A stretch of DNA of 64,000 nt from Litsea cubeba (Eukaryota > Streptophyta > Magnoliopsida > Laurales > Lauraceae). A model generated the notes under the pieces. The model made no database searches and was not told the DNA's origin. It was given only the letters and a program-made list of their open reading frames with translations. Positions 35,661 through 47,600 of this stretch are shown here, piece after piece. Location of the stretch: contig CM022946.1 in assembly GCA_012931725.1 (NCBI GenBank), positions 92,297-156,296 on the forward strand, in the 5' to 3' direction. The position numbers and the translations under genes are program-made. Positions within the stretch are counted from its first letter, which is position 1, and each line of letters opens with the position of its first letter.

Positions 35661-35905
35661 CCGGCTATAAATGCCACCAAAACCGGCTATCAGTGCCACA
35701 AAACCGGCTATCAATGCCACAAAACAACCGGCTATCAATGCCACCAAAACCGGCTATCAATGCCACAAAACAAAACGGGCTATCAATGCCACAAATCAAA
35801 ACTTGGCTTTCAAAAAACTCGACTATCAATGTCACAAACCGGCTATCAATGCCACAAACTTGGCTATCAATGCCATAAAACTGGCTCTCATGCCAAAACC
35901 GGCTT
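35661..35905 (+). repeat. 21-25 bp tandem array, about eleven copies
   Basis: Units of the type CCGGCTATCAATGCCACAAAA. The same core (CGGCTATAAATGCC) occurs as a three-copy repeat in the TatD LTRs. Confidence 0.93.
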
Positions 35906-35989
35906 CCATGCAACAAACAAAATCTTGCTCCCATGCCAAAACAATCATTTGACAAAAGATTTTCACAAAATGACAAGCTTTTGATCAAA

Positions 35990-36254
35990 TCCCATTTAGC
36001 AATTACTTTCATCACAAAAGATTTAAGTGAGCGTAGGGAAAACAAAAAAAAAGGGCATCCCATTTAACAATTACTTTCATCACAAAAAGATTTAAGTGAG
36101 CGTAGGGAAAACAAAAAAAAAAAAGCATCCCATTTAGCAATTACTTTCATCACAAAAAGATTTAAGTGAGCGTAGGGAAAACAAAAAAAAAAGCATCCCA
36201 TTTAGCAATTGCTTTCATCACAAAAAGATTTAAGTGAACGTAGGGAAAACAAAA
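35990..36254 (+). repeat. 68-70 bp tandem array, four copies
   Basis: Units start TCCCATTTAGCAATTACTTT at about 35990, 36058, 36128 and 36196. The sequence is unrelated to the first 68 bp array but has the same period. Confidence 0.92.
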
Positions 36255-37374
36255 AAAGAGTACCAAAAAAATACATGCGGTACCAAAAAAAAGAAGAAAG
36301 TGTTCACAAGCACTACAAAAAAATTAAAAAAAAAAGAGTACCAAGAAAATACATGCGGTACCAAAAAAAAGAAAATGTTCACAAGCACTACAAAAAAAAA
36401 AGTACCAAAAAATACATGTGGTACCAAAAAAAAGAAGAAGAAGGATAGTTTCTGCTACAAAATTTCAGCTCCTCAAGCAAACTTTTGGCCTCAGCCGTCA
36501 GAGTTTTCAAGGCACGCTTCTTCAGAAACTTGCCATGAGATGCTGGAGAAGGCTGCAACCCTTCTTTCACACCGGGAAGCTTATCCCGAGCAGTTTGCCA
36601 TTGTTTGTCCTCTTGAAACTTCCTTTCAAGGACTCGATCAGAATCTGCGACCCGGCGAATCAGAGCACTCTCCCTGTCGCGAGCCTCTGTTATAGCAGCC
36701 CACTTGGCAGTGACTTGTGCCTTTAAATGCTCAAGACGTTTCCTGGCCTCATCGACCTCCTTATCAAGGATGTTAAGGTCATGTGTCAGCACGATGATGG
36801 CTAGCTCTTCTAAGTTCTTCTCTCGGACTATCTGCTTCCTGCTTTGTGTAGCCTCATTCAGTTCAGACTTAGCCCTGTCAGCAGGGTCCAAGAACATCTT
36901 CTTGAAGAACTGGTCGTCAGCAAAACCCATGGTCTCAAACCACCTGTCACCCAATGTGATGATCCTATCAACGATCGCCTTGGCACCTGTGACATCCAGA
37001 CCAGCCTCTTCGGCATCACCGATAATCTCCTGCACATGTTGGATCATGCCAAATCCGGCATCCAAGTGTTCAGCAAGGAGAGTCTTAATCCAAGAGCTCA
37101 GAACCCGCACCACCACCTTCTTCGCAAAAAAAAGAGATGGCCCAGCTGAAGATTCGCCCCGCTCCATCGATCGGCTGCTCATATCATGCCCCGTTGGAAG
37201 AGGAACAAAAGAACTCTTTCCAGTTGGAGCTGCTGGGGAAGGAATCTCCGCATGAGGTACCTCCTCCATAGTGTTAGAATTGGTTACAGGATTCCTCTAC
37301 CTCTGGATCAACCTCTAGCATCCCTTGCTCTGGTTCTGAAGGAAGCGACGGACTCTCCTCTGTCACTTCAATAC

Positions 37375-37449
37375 CTGCCAAAGAAACCCAAAATGGTATG
37401 AATATGATCCTGTTTGAAAATCATTATTAGGGTTATTACTACAAAATAC
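37375..37449 (-). other. Intron 3 of the antisense gene (75 bp)
   Basis: Donor GAAG|GTATTTTGT, acceptor TTCTTTGGCAG|GTATTG. Splicing joins the acidic frame EESVPPVVEEG to IEVTEESPSLP without a shift. Confidence 0.6.
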
Positions 37450-37679
37450 CTTCTTCGACGACTGGTGGAACACTCTCTTCCTCCATGAAGTCATCGGAAG
37501 CATCGTCAACATTTGCGTCCATCGATGGTTCAAAGTCATCGAAATCCTGTGGCAAGTTATACCAATTGGAGATTCTGGAACTACTCCAGAATCCCTAGGT
37601 TTTTCTTCTGGTGCTGCAACAGGATCCGTCACCGCCTCATCGGCAGGAACCTCAGGTGTCACCAAGTCTTCATCCTCTG

Positions 37680-37775
37680 CTAAAAAAAAACAGAGAGCAG
37701 CAGAGGGAGAAAGCAAATTAGAATATGGAAAAATCCCATGAAAAGAAATAGAAAGAGAAAAAGGAAAAATCATAC
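37680..37775 (-). other. Intron 2 of the antisense gene (96 bp)
   Basis: Donor GGTGAAG|GTATGATTT, acceptor TTTTTTTTTAG|CAGAGGATG, in phase (EETVGE-AEDEDL). The acceptor is a tandem AGCAG, so a 3-base alternative is possible; both keep the frame. Confidence 0.65.
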
Positions 37776-40182
37776 CTTCACCGACGGTCTCTTCTTCTCG
37801 GTTTCTCTTTTTTGGAGGCTCGTCGGCATTCCCTGGCACCTCCTCATTGATAGTAAGAGGAACTTCTATGTCAGGAGAACCTTCGTGTTGCCCCTTGCTG
37901 TGATGATGACTCCTCTTCCTATTACTTCTGCGGGCTCGCTTCTTAAAGGAACCTGCCCCACTGTCAGAGTCAGGTTTCCCACTTGACTCCTCACTGGATG
38001 GTCTACTCTTGCCAGTAGACTCCACAGAAGCTTGCCTCTGTGCCGCTTGCATCCAAGCATCAAGCCCAGCTTCCTCCTGTTCTAGCTGCTCTAATCATCA
38101 GGTATTTCTCGAACAGCTTCAGAACCAATGACGCCCTGGTCACCGAGAAAGCCTATCTTGTGCTTCTCTCCAGAAAGGAAGGCCCAAACTTCCTCTCGCC
38201 GGACGCCATCCGACTTTTCAAGGCATTTTCCAGATGACTGCTTCACGTCAAGCTCCTTCTTGGAAAGCCCCCGATATGCCGAAAAGCTCTCCGCGAACCA
38301 CTTCATGAAGCCGGCAGTCCGGGAAGTCGACGACACAGGATAAGAGATCATGGCAGTAGTGTCTTCAGCACTATAGAAAGCCCATGAGTTTCTCCCATCC
38401 TGTAAACCTTCAAAGCGCTTCACCATGCTTGAAGGCGCTCCAACAACGCCTTGAGAAAAGCCCAACTGCAGAGCAAAGCAAGAAGGTACATACGGATGGA
38501 TGTCGACGAAAAGATGTCTGTGGTACACCATCGTGCTGACACGTACGCTGAAAAGCCACTCCTTCTCTGCATTTGTCAAGGAGTAATGCATTCCCGACCC
38601 CGCCCTGGTAGAGTCGCGGGAGGCACCAAAATCAAAAGCCTTTTCCACAACTCCAGAGAAAGCTTCACTAAAGACTGCTCCATCTCGACGTCCCTGAACC
38701 GTCGGATCCTCATGCGGGCAAACAAAAGTGATTCGGACACGGCTTTGCCCTTAGCCAGCCGAATCATCAGAGGATCATCATCCTGTGCAGCACCCAGCCG
38801 GTGGAAGCCAGGACAGTGGTACATGTACCACGAATAAAAGATGTGGGCTGAAAATACCCTATTCATAGGGAGCCCAAGCCGAACCAAAAAAGCAGCAGCC
38901 TGCAGTTCGGTACACAAGTAGGAGTAAAGAGCTGGCACCAAAGCAAGCTGCTCTCCAAACGCCATCTGACAAGCCAGAAAAATACAATGCAGCCTGATGT
39001 GCGTTCCATCTCCTCTAACAAAAATGGCCTCACCAAGGCAATAAGTGAGGTAAACAGCGAGATCTCTCCGCAGTGCAATGTCAGGACATTTGGCGTTTGT
39101 ACTCGCACAGAAATCTCTCAACTCTTATTGCATGGCCATAGTCTTCTTCAAACCCGAATCCTTAGCCCTATCTTCCCGGGTCATGCTATCAGAAGGCTCC
39201 CCACTTTCAAAGAAGTTAGGAGACGAAGACTTAAAACTCTTCCAACTGCTGGATCTAACTTTCAAGCCTTCCTTCTCCTTCAAAAAATCATAGAAGGCAA
39301 TGAGCTGAAAGTACAGAAGCCTGAACTCCTCCGACTGCTCCTCAAGGACGCTCTCGATCGGCATAAACTCCTCATAGAGTTTGCTAAGGATAGGTAATCC
39401 AGTAATGGCGCTCAGCTCCTTCAAAGAGAAACCAATCTCACCATTCGTCACAACGAAGGTATTGGTTTGTGGAATGAATGACTCCAACATAGCCATGAAG
39501 GCCTCGTCGGAAAAGATCACGGTCTCCCTAAAGGCGCGGACCGCATCAAAAATCCCAGTTTCCTTCAAAATGGCACCACTAATCAGCAGGACGCGATCAG
39601 TCCACGACTTCCACTCGGAGTCAGCACTGAAACAGCCACGAAGTCCAAAAGGCTTCACCCAACTGCTGCCGTCACCGCTGAAAATGCTAAGGTCCACCGG
39701 TCCCAAATCGACCGACGGAGAATCAGAGCCCTGGTAGTCGCTGGCCGGCATCGACATGTCCATGTCAGCAGGCGACTTCTCCGCATATCCAGGAGAAGCG
39801 CCAATAAAAACCCCGGTCTTGATTACATTTGTCCTTCTCACCCACCTTGGAGGATCTTCCCTCTTAGAGCACGTGGGGGCAAGGCTCATGATCGAGACGG
39901 TGCGATCAAACGTCGACCGGGTAGCAACAGTCTTCTTCTCACCATCTGCTGTGAAAGAGAACTGAAAACATCTTCTCTGGTATGTCATGTCATCAGGGAC
40001 TACATCACCAAAGAAGAAGGTAGGCTTGGGCAAAACCCTATGATCGTCCATCACCCATGGACGACTGCTTACCATGATCTTATAAAATTCCTCTCCCTTG
40101 AGAGTAATCAGTCACTGCCTCATCTCATCTCTATTGAGGGAGTCGTACTCTTCCAGGTTTCTCTCAACATACTGGACCATCT

Positions 40183-40187
40183 CCCAG
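40183..40187. repeat. Target site duplication of TekB (left copy)
   Basis: CCCAG, identical at 51593-51597. Removing the element and one copy restores the open reading of the antisense exon (QQAWEMVQYV). Confidence 0.93.
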
Positions 40188-43100
40188 TGTAAGGTCTGTG
40201 ACCTTACTGGGTCAATTGGGCCCAATAGCAGGCCCTTATCCATTTATTATTAATTATTTTATTTAATTATATTTTAGATATTTAAGTGGTTTTAAATCAT
40301 GAGCGAGTTTCTTTTAGCATTAGAATAGTGTCTCTGAAGTTTCGTATGATTCCGAGTTCGTTTGATCATAGCAGGGTGTAGTTTGCAATTTAGAGAAAAT
40401 TGAGTGTTTTTCTGAAACATTCCAAACGCCGTGATTTTTAGGTTTGTTGGAAAGATCTCATCGTTCTGATGATTTTTGTCTCTTGACTCGTCGCGATCCG
40501 ACGATTAGAAACCTTTCAAGTGGTCTATTCTTTCACCGGACCCATTAAAGGGGTAATTTAGTCTTTTTCTCTCTATCTTCTTCTTAAACGAAGATTTGCC
40601 CTAATTCTCATTTAATCTCTGCAACGAAGAACAACCGCAGCCCATTTCTTCTTCCTCTTTCTTTCTCAAGCCAGAACTTCACCCTAGAAGATCCAACTTA
40701 AAGATCCGATCCGCTGGACTTCTTCCTATCGATCTCCTCGTTCTTCGGGTATCAATCTGGTAACATTTCCAGTAACTTCATCTTTTCAATCATCTACCTT
40801 TTGGTTTAGATTATGTTCAATCTTGATCTTTTTTCTTTATTTTTTCTCCTTTGCGTTCTAGGTTATAATTGTTCGGGTTAGATTGTGACTTTGAGGGTAG
40901 AAAAGTTTCTCCTCAAATTTCACCCAATTCCAATCTTCTTTTTGGTTGAGGCAAGTAGATCTGCATTTTATTATAAGCATGTATGTTGTTTTATTATTAA
41001 TCTGGTTATGGTTCTTGATAGATTTCCCTAATTCCAAGCCTGATCTGTTATGGATTTAAGTTAATATGCTAGATTAGGTTTTGGGAATTGGATTTGGTTT
41101 AATTATTAATTGGAAATCTTAGAATGCATGTTTAACTTGATAGAAATGGTATCATGTGATGTATGGATTGAATGGGGAGCAAGGAGGCTCAATTTCTGCA
41201 GGTTAGCCATGGATTGGTCGGAGGAAAAAGGGAGCAGAAACTCATTTTTGGGCTTTAGGTTCGTTGTCCGATCGATCGGTCGATCTCTGCGATCGATCGA
41301 ACAGTGAACAGTTCTCAATTAACTGTGAGCGTTCCAGTCCGATCGATCGGCCACACAGTCCGATCGATCGGTCTGTGAAAACTCTCGGCTAACTGGGAGG
41401 TGCCCGTGCCGATCGATCGGTCACTCTGTCCGACCAATCAGACCGTGCACTAACTGAGAGGTATTCAGTGCCGATCGATCGCACCTTACGTATGATCTAT
41501 CGGAGGGTGCATGGTCACTGAAACTTCGAAGACTTGTAACTTTCAATCGGTCCGTTGGATTTCTACATATAATATACCATTGGAAAGCCCTCGAGACGGA
41601 GAATCCGATGGCTTCGGTTTCATCAAGATCAAAGGTCGGGAAGTGATGCAATGATTTGAATTAAGGATTCGACTATTGTAATTTGAGAAAGAGACTGTTT
41701 AACTTAGGTATGGCCTTAGATGTTGAAAACCATTAAACTTACTCGCACTTGACTATTAATGGGGATTAAAATCGAACCACATGGCTTGGTGTTCTTCGAT
41801 GGGTTGTCTAGGTATTCGTGTATTACACGTAGTGTAACCGAATGCATATGGAGTTGAATTGAATGATGCTCAACATGATTATACACCAAAGGATTTTCCT
41901 AAAAGCATCATTGACCCAATTTCCATACTTACTCTGTTAGAACACGTGGGGTACAGGGATGACACCACTTGCCTAGGATTGGATTGAAACATATCCTTAC
42001 ACTCTCTTGGCATAAAACACGTAATCAATTATGAAACATAAATTCTTCTAGAATTTAGGACTTGGACCTGACTTAGAGTGTACCTTAGGAAACCAAGTCT
42101 TGTTTTGATGAACATGACTGGCTAGTGATGAAAGGGATTATTACGTGTTGCTTGTCTTGTACTGTTTTGGATGAGATAATCCCTACGATCTTGTCTTGTA
42201 CTTGGAACTAGCCAGACTTGCTTGTCTTGTTGTCCTTGTGTCATGGCCATCTGCAGTTTGGGGTTTAATGACGAACCGGTTACTCGGTTGTCGGGGTGGG
42301 CAGTCGGCGTAGGACGGCGTCCATGGCGTTGAATAGCTGGGAGTGGGCTAGGACCGTGCTGCTATTCCCAGGATCGGGAGCTAGGATCCTACTGTAGCCG
42401 GACTTTGGTATCAGTAGTCCGAAGTGGATTGTTACTGGTACCCCGGGAGGTGGCTTTGGACATCCTCGGAGTCTCCCTCTTGTTCTTGTTTTGTATTGCA
42501 TGGATAGTGGTTATTATTAGATGGTTGCTAGGATTCCTGTTATTGTTTCTATGGATTTTTATTCTCGCTTTATGCCTAGCTTCGCTTACCTTGTATTCAG
42601 ATAATCATGTACTTGTCCTTATTCTACATTTGATGCATGTCATGTTTATTATGCTTTGCTTATCTATTGCTCAACATGTCGTTGACTCTGTTCCTTGGTG
42701 TGCAGACACCTCAGGTGAGTACTACTTTAAGGAGTAGGCCAGTGAGGAGATCCCAGAGGATCTCCAACCAGCAGAGGAGTCACGAGAGTGGCGTGCCGAT
42801 GACATAGAATAGCGTCATCACTTCCAGCACGAGAGAGATACATTGGGATTTATTTAGATTTATTCTTTTATTCATTTATTTCTCTGGTTGGACCTTTCTT
42901 ACATTGACTTCAGTTTTTTTATTGGCCTTATTTATGGGGATGGCCAATGTAATAAATTAACTTAACTCTTAGTTCTTGTTTACTCTTTCTTGCAAACTTT
43001 AATTTAATGAGAATTATTATTCATTGCTTGAGATTCCATATGCCTAGAGTTGTATGAACTCTACATTTATTGTATCATTTGAGGTTTAAAATATTATATC

Positions 43101-43210
43101 CTCGCCGCGGACTTACGATCCATGGGCCCAAAGGACAAAAATTTTAATTAGTCCTAAAATTCACTCTCCGGATCCGGTTATTTCTTTAATCAGGTTCGGG
43201 GGACGTGACA
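40188..43210 (+). repeat. 5' LTR of TekB (3023 bp)
   Basis: It runs from TGTAAGGTCTGTGACC to GGGGGACGTGACA. The middle looks gene-like: CT-rich leader at 40560-40700, possible introns, palindrome pairs (41268-41503), a short acidic frame and hairpin (42706-42819), and AATAAA near 42950. Stops and small changes separate it from the 3' LTR. Confidence 0.95.
41268..41503 (+). promoter_or_regulatory. Four pairs of CGATCGATCG palindromes, TekB 5' LTR
   Basis: Centres are at about 41273.5/41294.5, 41344.5/41365.5, 41414.5/41435.5 and 41476.5/41497.5; every pair is 21 bp apart. The second members of pairs 3 and 4 are mutated (CGACCAATCA, TGATCTATCG) but keep position. Confidence 0.8.
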
Positions 43211-43213
43211 TGA

Positions 43214-43225
43214 TGGTATCAGAGC
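43214..43225 (+). other. Primer binding site of TekB, tRNA-iMet
   Basis: TGGTATCAGAGC, 3 bp after the LTR end. Confidence 0.93.
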
Positions 43226-43376
43226 AATGGTTGGTTTCTCAGAGTAAAAATTGTAGAAATCATAGGACGCGTGTGAGGATTTCGTTAGTCAGTAGGTTGA
43301 TCTCTTAGTTTTATTTTCTAGTATTGTTTGTTAGCTTGGGACATATTGGAACTAACCTTAAAAATTTTACAGGAGT

Positions 43377-44640
43377 ATGGCTGGTAGACATAATACCCGA
43401 GGTGAGGGTAGTTCATCTCAGAATGGCGCCCAGAACCAATTTCATCAGTTCATGGCAGCCTTCGTCCAGTCCCAAAAAGATATGGCTGAGAAAAGCCATA
43501 AGCAGAATGAGGACCAGGCTATGTTCCAAGCACAAATGCTTGAGGTAGTGCAGAAGGTGGGCCAGCCTCAGGCCAAGGAGTACGATCTCAACGGGCTGGT
43601 TGGGAAATTTAGGAAGAGATTTCCACCTGAATTCCATGGCATTGAGGACCCCGCTATTGTAGATGAGTGGGTAGTCCAAATGGAAAAGATTTATGAGGTG
43701 TTTCGGTGCACGGGCATCCAGCAGGTACAGCTAGCAGCCCACATGTTTCGTGGGGCAGCAGAGAGATGGTGGAAGACCGTCAAGCACCCATATGAGACAA
43801 TTGGAGAAGAGGTAGCTTGGAAGACATTTACGGAGCAGTTTCAGAAGAAGTTTATCCCGGAACACTATAGGGATCAGAAGATGGAAGAGTTCTAGAGACT
43901 GGTGCAGGGTAATCTATCTGTACAGGATTATGAGATTGCCTTCACCCATCTATCCTGATTTGCTGAGAGTCTGATTCAGCCAGAGTTAGAGAGAGTCCGG
44001 AGGTTTATCAAGGGGCTGCGAGCAGATATTAAGATGCAAGTACAGTGCAGCAGATTGACCAACTATGATTATGTTGTCAAGGAAGCATATTGGGGCAGAG
44101 GAGTCCCTAAAAGATGTGATTGCTTTGGAGCAGTAGAGGATCTTGGCACTGATCCCTCAGCCCAGGTCACAGGGTTCTTCGTCCCTGTTGTATCAGCAGC
44201 CGGCACCCAAGAGGCTACGATTCGAGCCTGTACCCCGACAACAGCCACATCGAGTCTCTTGCATACATTGTGGCGGGAATCATTTTGGCCGTGATTGCAG
44301 GAAGCAGTCCGGAGCGTGTTTCAATTGTGGAGACCCCGGGCATAAGGTTCGTTTTTGCCCAGGGAAGACAGGAGTGGCACCACCAGCATTTCCAGCTCCG
44401 GCGCCCAGGCCACCACATCCTGCGCAGCCGTTGAGACAGATGCCTCCTAGACAGGCCAGGCCACAGCAGCAGCAGCAGCAGATGATTGTCCGACCACCTC
44501 AACCCCCGCAGCAGCGCCCTCCAGTACTCTAGCAGCGCTTTCAGCAGAGACCCCCAGCACCCAGATTCCAGGATCGTGGTCAGAGACCACCGCAGCAGTA
44601 TTATCAGTAGCGTCCCCAGCAAGCAGGGAGAGCTTATGCT
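43377..44640 (+). pseudogene. TekB gag
   Basis: It starts MAGRHNTRGEGSSSQNG at 43377. The gag core has FRKRFPPEFHGIEDPAIVDE, HMFRGAAERWWKTV and FIPEHYRDQKMEEF. Stop TAG at 43893, another near 43957, and a frame shift in 44090-44140 before the zinc knuckles CIHCGGNHFGRDC and CFNCGDPGHKVRFC (44258-44358). A Pro/Gln-rich tail follows with stops at 44530 and 44608. The gag is clearly related to the minus-strand one at 55996-56907. Confidence 0.88.
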
Positions 44641-44643
44641 CTG

Positions 44644-47600
44644 ATGCATGAGGAAGCAGAGGCTGCAGGGAATGTCATAGAAGGTACACTTTTAGTTTGT
44701 GGATTTGATGCTAAAGTTCTATTTGATCCTGGATTCGCACACTCGTTTGTTGCACCAGCATTTGCACTACATTTCGGGGAGGATAAGGAGATACTACCAT
44801 ATGATTTGATAGTAGCCACCCCTGTAGGTAGACATGTAGCTTATAATGTCATCTATCCTAAGTGTAGTATTCGGATTGGGGAAGTTAAGCTGACCATCAG
44901 TTTGATCATTTTACTGATGGCGGAGTTTGATGTAATACTCAGTATGGATTGGTTAGCTACGAACTGAGCAATGTTAGATTGTTTTAACAAGACCGTGAAG
45001 TTGCATAGTGCAGATCGTACTGTTGAGTTTATTGGAGCTGAAAAGCCCGTCTCCACTCGGATGATTTCTGCATTAAAGGCAGAACGATTGATGAGGAGCG
45101 GTTGCGAAGGCTTTATCGCATTTATTGCGGAAGACAAAGAGTTCAAGTCTGTTGATGAGATTCCAGTGGTGCGAGAATTCTCGAATGTGTTTCCGGATGA
45201 GATTCCTAGTTTGCCACATGTTCGTGAGTTGGATTTCACGATAGAATTGCAGCCAGGGATAACACCTATTTCGAAGGCCCCTTGTAGGATGGCACCCGCA
45301 GAATTGAAGGAGTTGAAAACTCAGATTGGAGATCTGTTGAATAAGGTTTTTATCAGGCCCAGTGTTTCACCGTGGGGAGCTCCAGTGATATTTGTGAAGA
45401 AGAAGGACAGGACTATGAGAATGAGTATTGATTACAGATAATTGAACCAGGTAACTGTTAAGAATAAGTACCCGTTACCGAGGATCGATAAGCTATTTGA
45501 TCAGTTGCAGGGAGGCGACGGCATTGCTCGTATTCATGGTCTTGATGAAGTAATGGCAGGGGAATTAGTAGAATTTGAAGAGGGTACAATAGGCATTGCT
45601 CTGAATTTGGAATCAAATAATGTTGGCGTTGTATTAATGGGTGACGGTTTGATGATACAAGAGGGAAGTTCTGTAAAAGCAACAGGAAGAATTGCTCAGA
45701 TACCCGTTAGTGAGGCTTATTTGGGTCGTGTTATAAATGCTCTGGCTAAACCCATTGATGGGAGAGGTGAAATTTCAGCTTCTGAATCTCGGTTAATCGA
45801 ATCTCCTGCTCCAGGTATTATTTCGAGACGTTCCGTATATGAGCCTCTTCAAACGGGACTTATTGCTATTGATTCGATGATCCCTATAGGACACGATCAG
45901 CGAGAATTAATTATCAACTCTTTTCGAAGATAGATCTGCATTCCGGTTATCATCAATTGCGAGTCAGGAAGGAGGATGTTCCTAAGACTGCATTTCGGAT
46001 GAGATATGGACATTTTGAGTTTCTAGTGATGCCTTTTCGGGTTGACGAACGCTCCAGCAGTTTTCATGGCATTGATGAATAAGGCATTTGCTCCTTTCTT
46101 AGATCAGTTTGTGGTCGTCTTCATAGATGATGTGTTGGTGTACTCGAAGACTAAGGAGGAGCATGAGCATCAGTTGAGGACATCTTTGCAGCTTTTAAAG
46201 GATAACCAATTGTATGCTAAGTTAAGAAAATGTGAGATTTGGTTGGAGCAAGTGGCATTTTTGGGCCACATTATCTCCAAGGAAGGACTGACAGTGGACC
46301 CTAAGAACTAAGAAGATTGCAGCAGTTGTTAATTGGAGTAGCCCGCGGAATGTAGTGGAGATTCGTAGTTTCCTTGGACTTGCAGGTTACTACAGGAGGT
46401 TTGTGAAAGGATTCTCTACCATAGCATCTCCGTTAACTAAGTTGACGAGGAAGGATATTCCGTTTGTGTGGACGGAAGGGTGTGAAAAGAGTTTCCAAGA
46501 ATTGAAGACCCGGTTGACTACCGCACCTATACTTGCCTTACCCGCTGGAAGTGGAGGATTTGTGATTTTCACAGATGCATCAGGAGTAGGTTTGGGATGT
46601 GTTCTCATGCAGCATGACAAAGTGATAGCCTATGGATCGAGGCAATTGAAGGATCATGAGAAGAAATATGCCACACATGATTTTGGAGCTAGCAGCAGTA
46701 GTGTTTGCATTGAAGTTGTGGAGGCATTATTTGTATGGAGAGAGATTTGAGGTGCATACAGATCATAAGAGTCAGCAATACCTGTTTACACAGGGTGATT
46801 TAAATAACAGGTAGAAGAGATGGATGGAGTACATAAAGGATTATGATTTCCCGATCAAGTACCATCCCGGAAGGGTGAATGTTGTAGCAGATGCTCTCAG
46901 TAGGAAGGCAGCATTCAGTGGGTGTATAATGCCTGAATGGAGATGGATAGAGCAATTTAGAGATATGGATGTGAAAGTCTGGCCAGTTAATGAGAAAGTC
47001 CTAGTTGCTACTATGGGAGTTTGGGAGCCAGAGATAGTTAACAGGATCAAGGAATGCCAGAAGGATGACCCAGAATTACAGAGAATCGTTGATCATGTGG
47101 ATGACAAGCCAGAGTTCAGATTGATTGAGGGAGTTTTGTACTGCAAGGATAGGTTGTGTGTGCCAGATGTTCAAGATATCAAATCAGAGTTGATGACAGA
47201 TGCGCACCACACCAGATATTCTATTCACCCAGGGAGTACCAAGATGTATCAGAATTCGAAGAATCACTATTGGTGGGTGAAAATGAAGAAAGAGATTGCA
47301 GAATTCGTTTCCAGGTGTATGACTTGTCAGCAGATTAAGGCGGAGCACAAGAAGCCTCCTAGTTTGCTTCACCCGTTGGAGATTGCACAGTGGAAATCGG
47401 AGAATATCACCATGGATTTCGTGTCAGGGTTGCCGAACACCAAGAAAGGCAATGATGTAATTTGGGTGATTGTGGATAGATTGACTAAATCAGCACATTT
47501 CTTGCCATTCAAGACTGGTCAGTTTATGGATAAGATGACTAAGATGTACAGATACAATATAGTCAAGCTACATGGAGTGCCTAAGTCCATGGTGTCCGAT

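Larger units (their letters stand above)
34609..36450. other. TatD 3' variable region made of tandem arrays
   Basis: Non-coding sequence between integrase and the end of the antisense gene. It contains three separate tandem arrays listed below, diverged ~50 bp units (35480-35640, GCAAGGATGCGACATTCCAT), and A-rich GTACCAAAAAAAATACATG repeats (36255-36440). Short ORFs here are artefacts of the repeats. Confidence 0.8.

Noticed and set aside
35661..35905. Regular short repeats resembling a CRISPR array
   Set aside because: There are no unique spacers; units are contiguous, diverged and inside a plant retrotransposon 3' region.
36209..36695. Lys-rich ORFs on both strands
   Set aside because: They are products of A-rich GTACCAAAAAA repeats, and part overlaps the antisense gene tail.
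45442..45933. A functional ATP synthase alpha gene
   Set aside because: Only an internal ~134 codons of atpA are present, fused to RT residues and ended by a chance stop; it lacks most of the nucleotide-binding and C-terminal domains.
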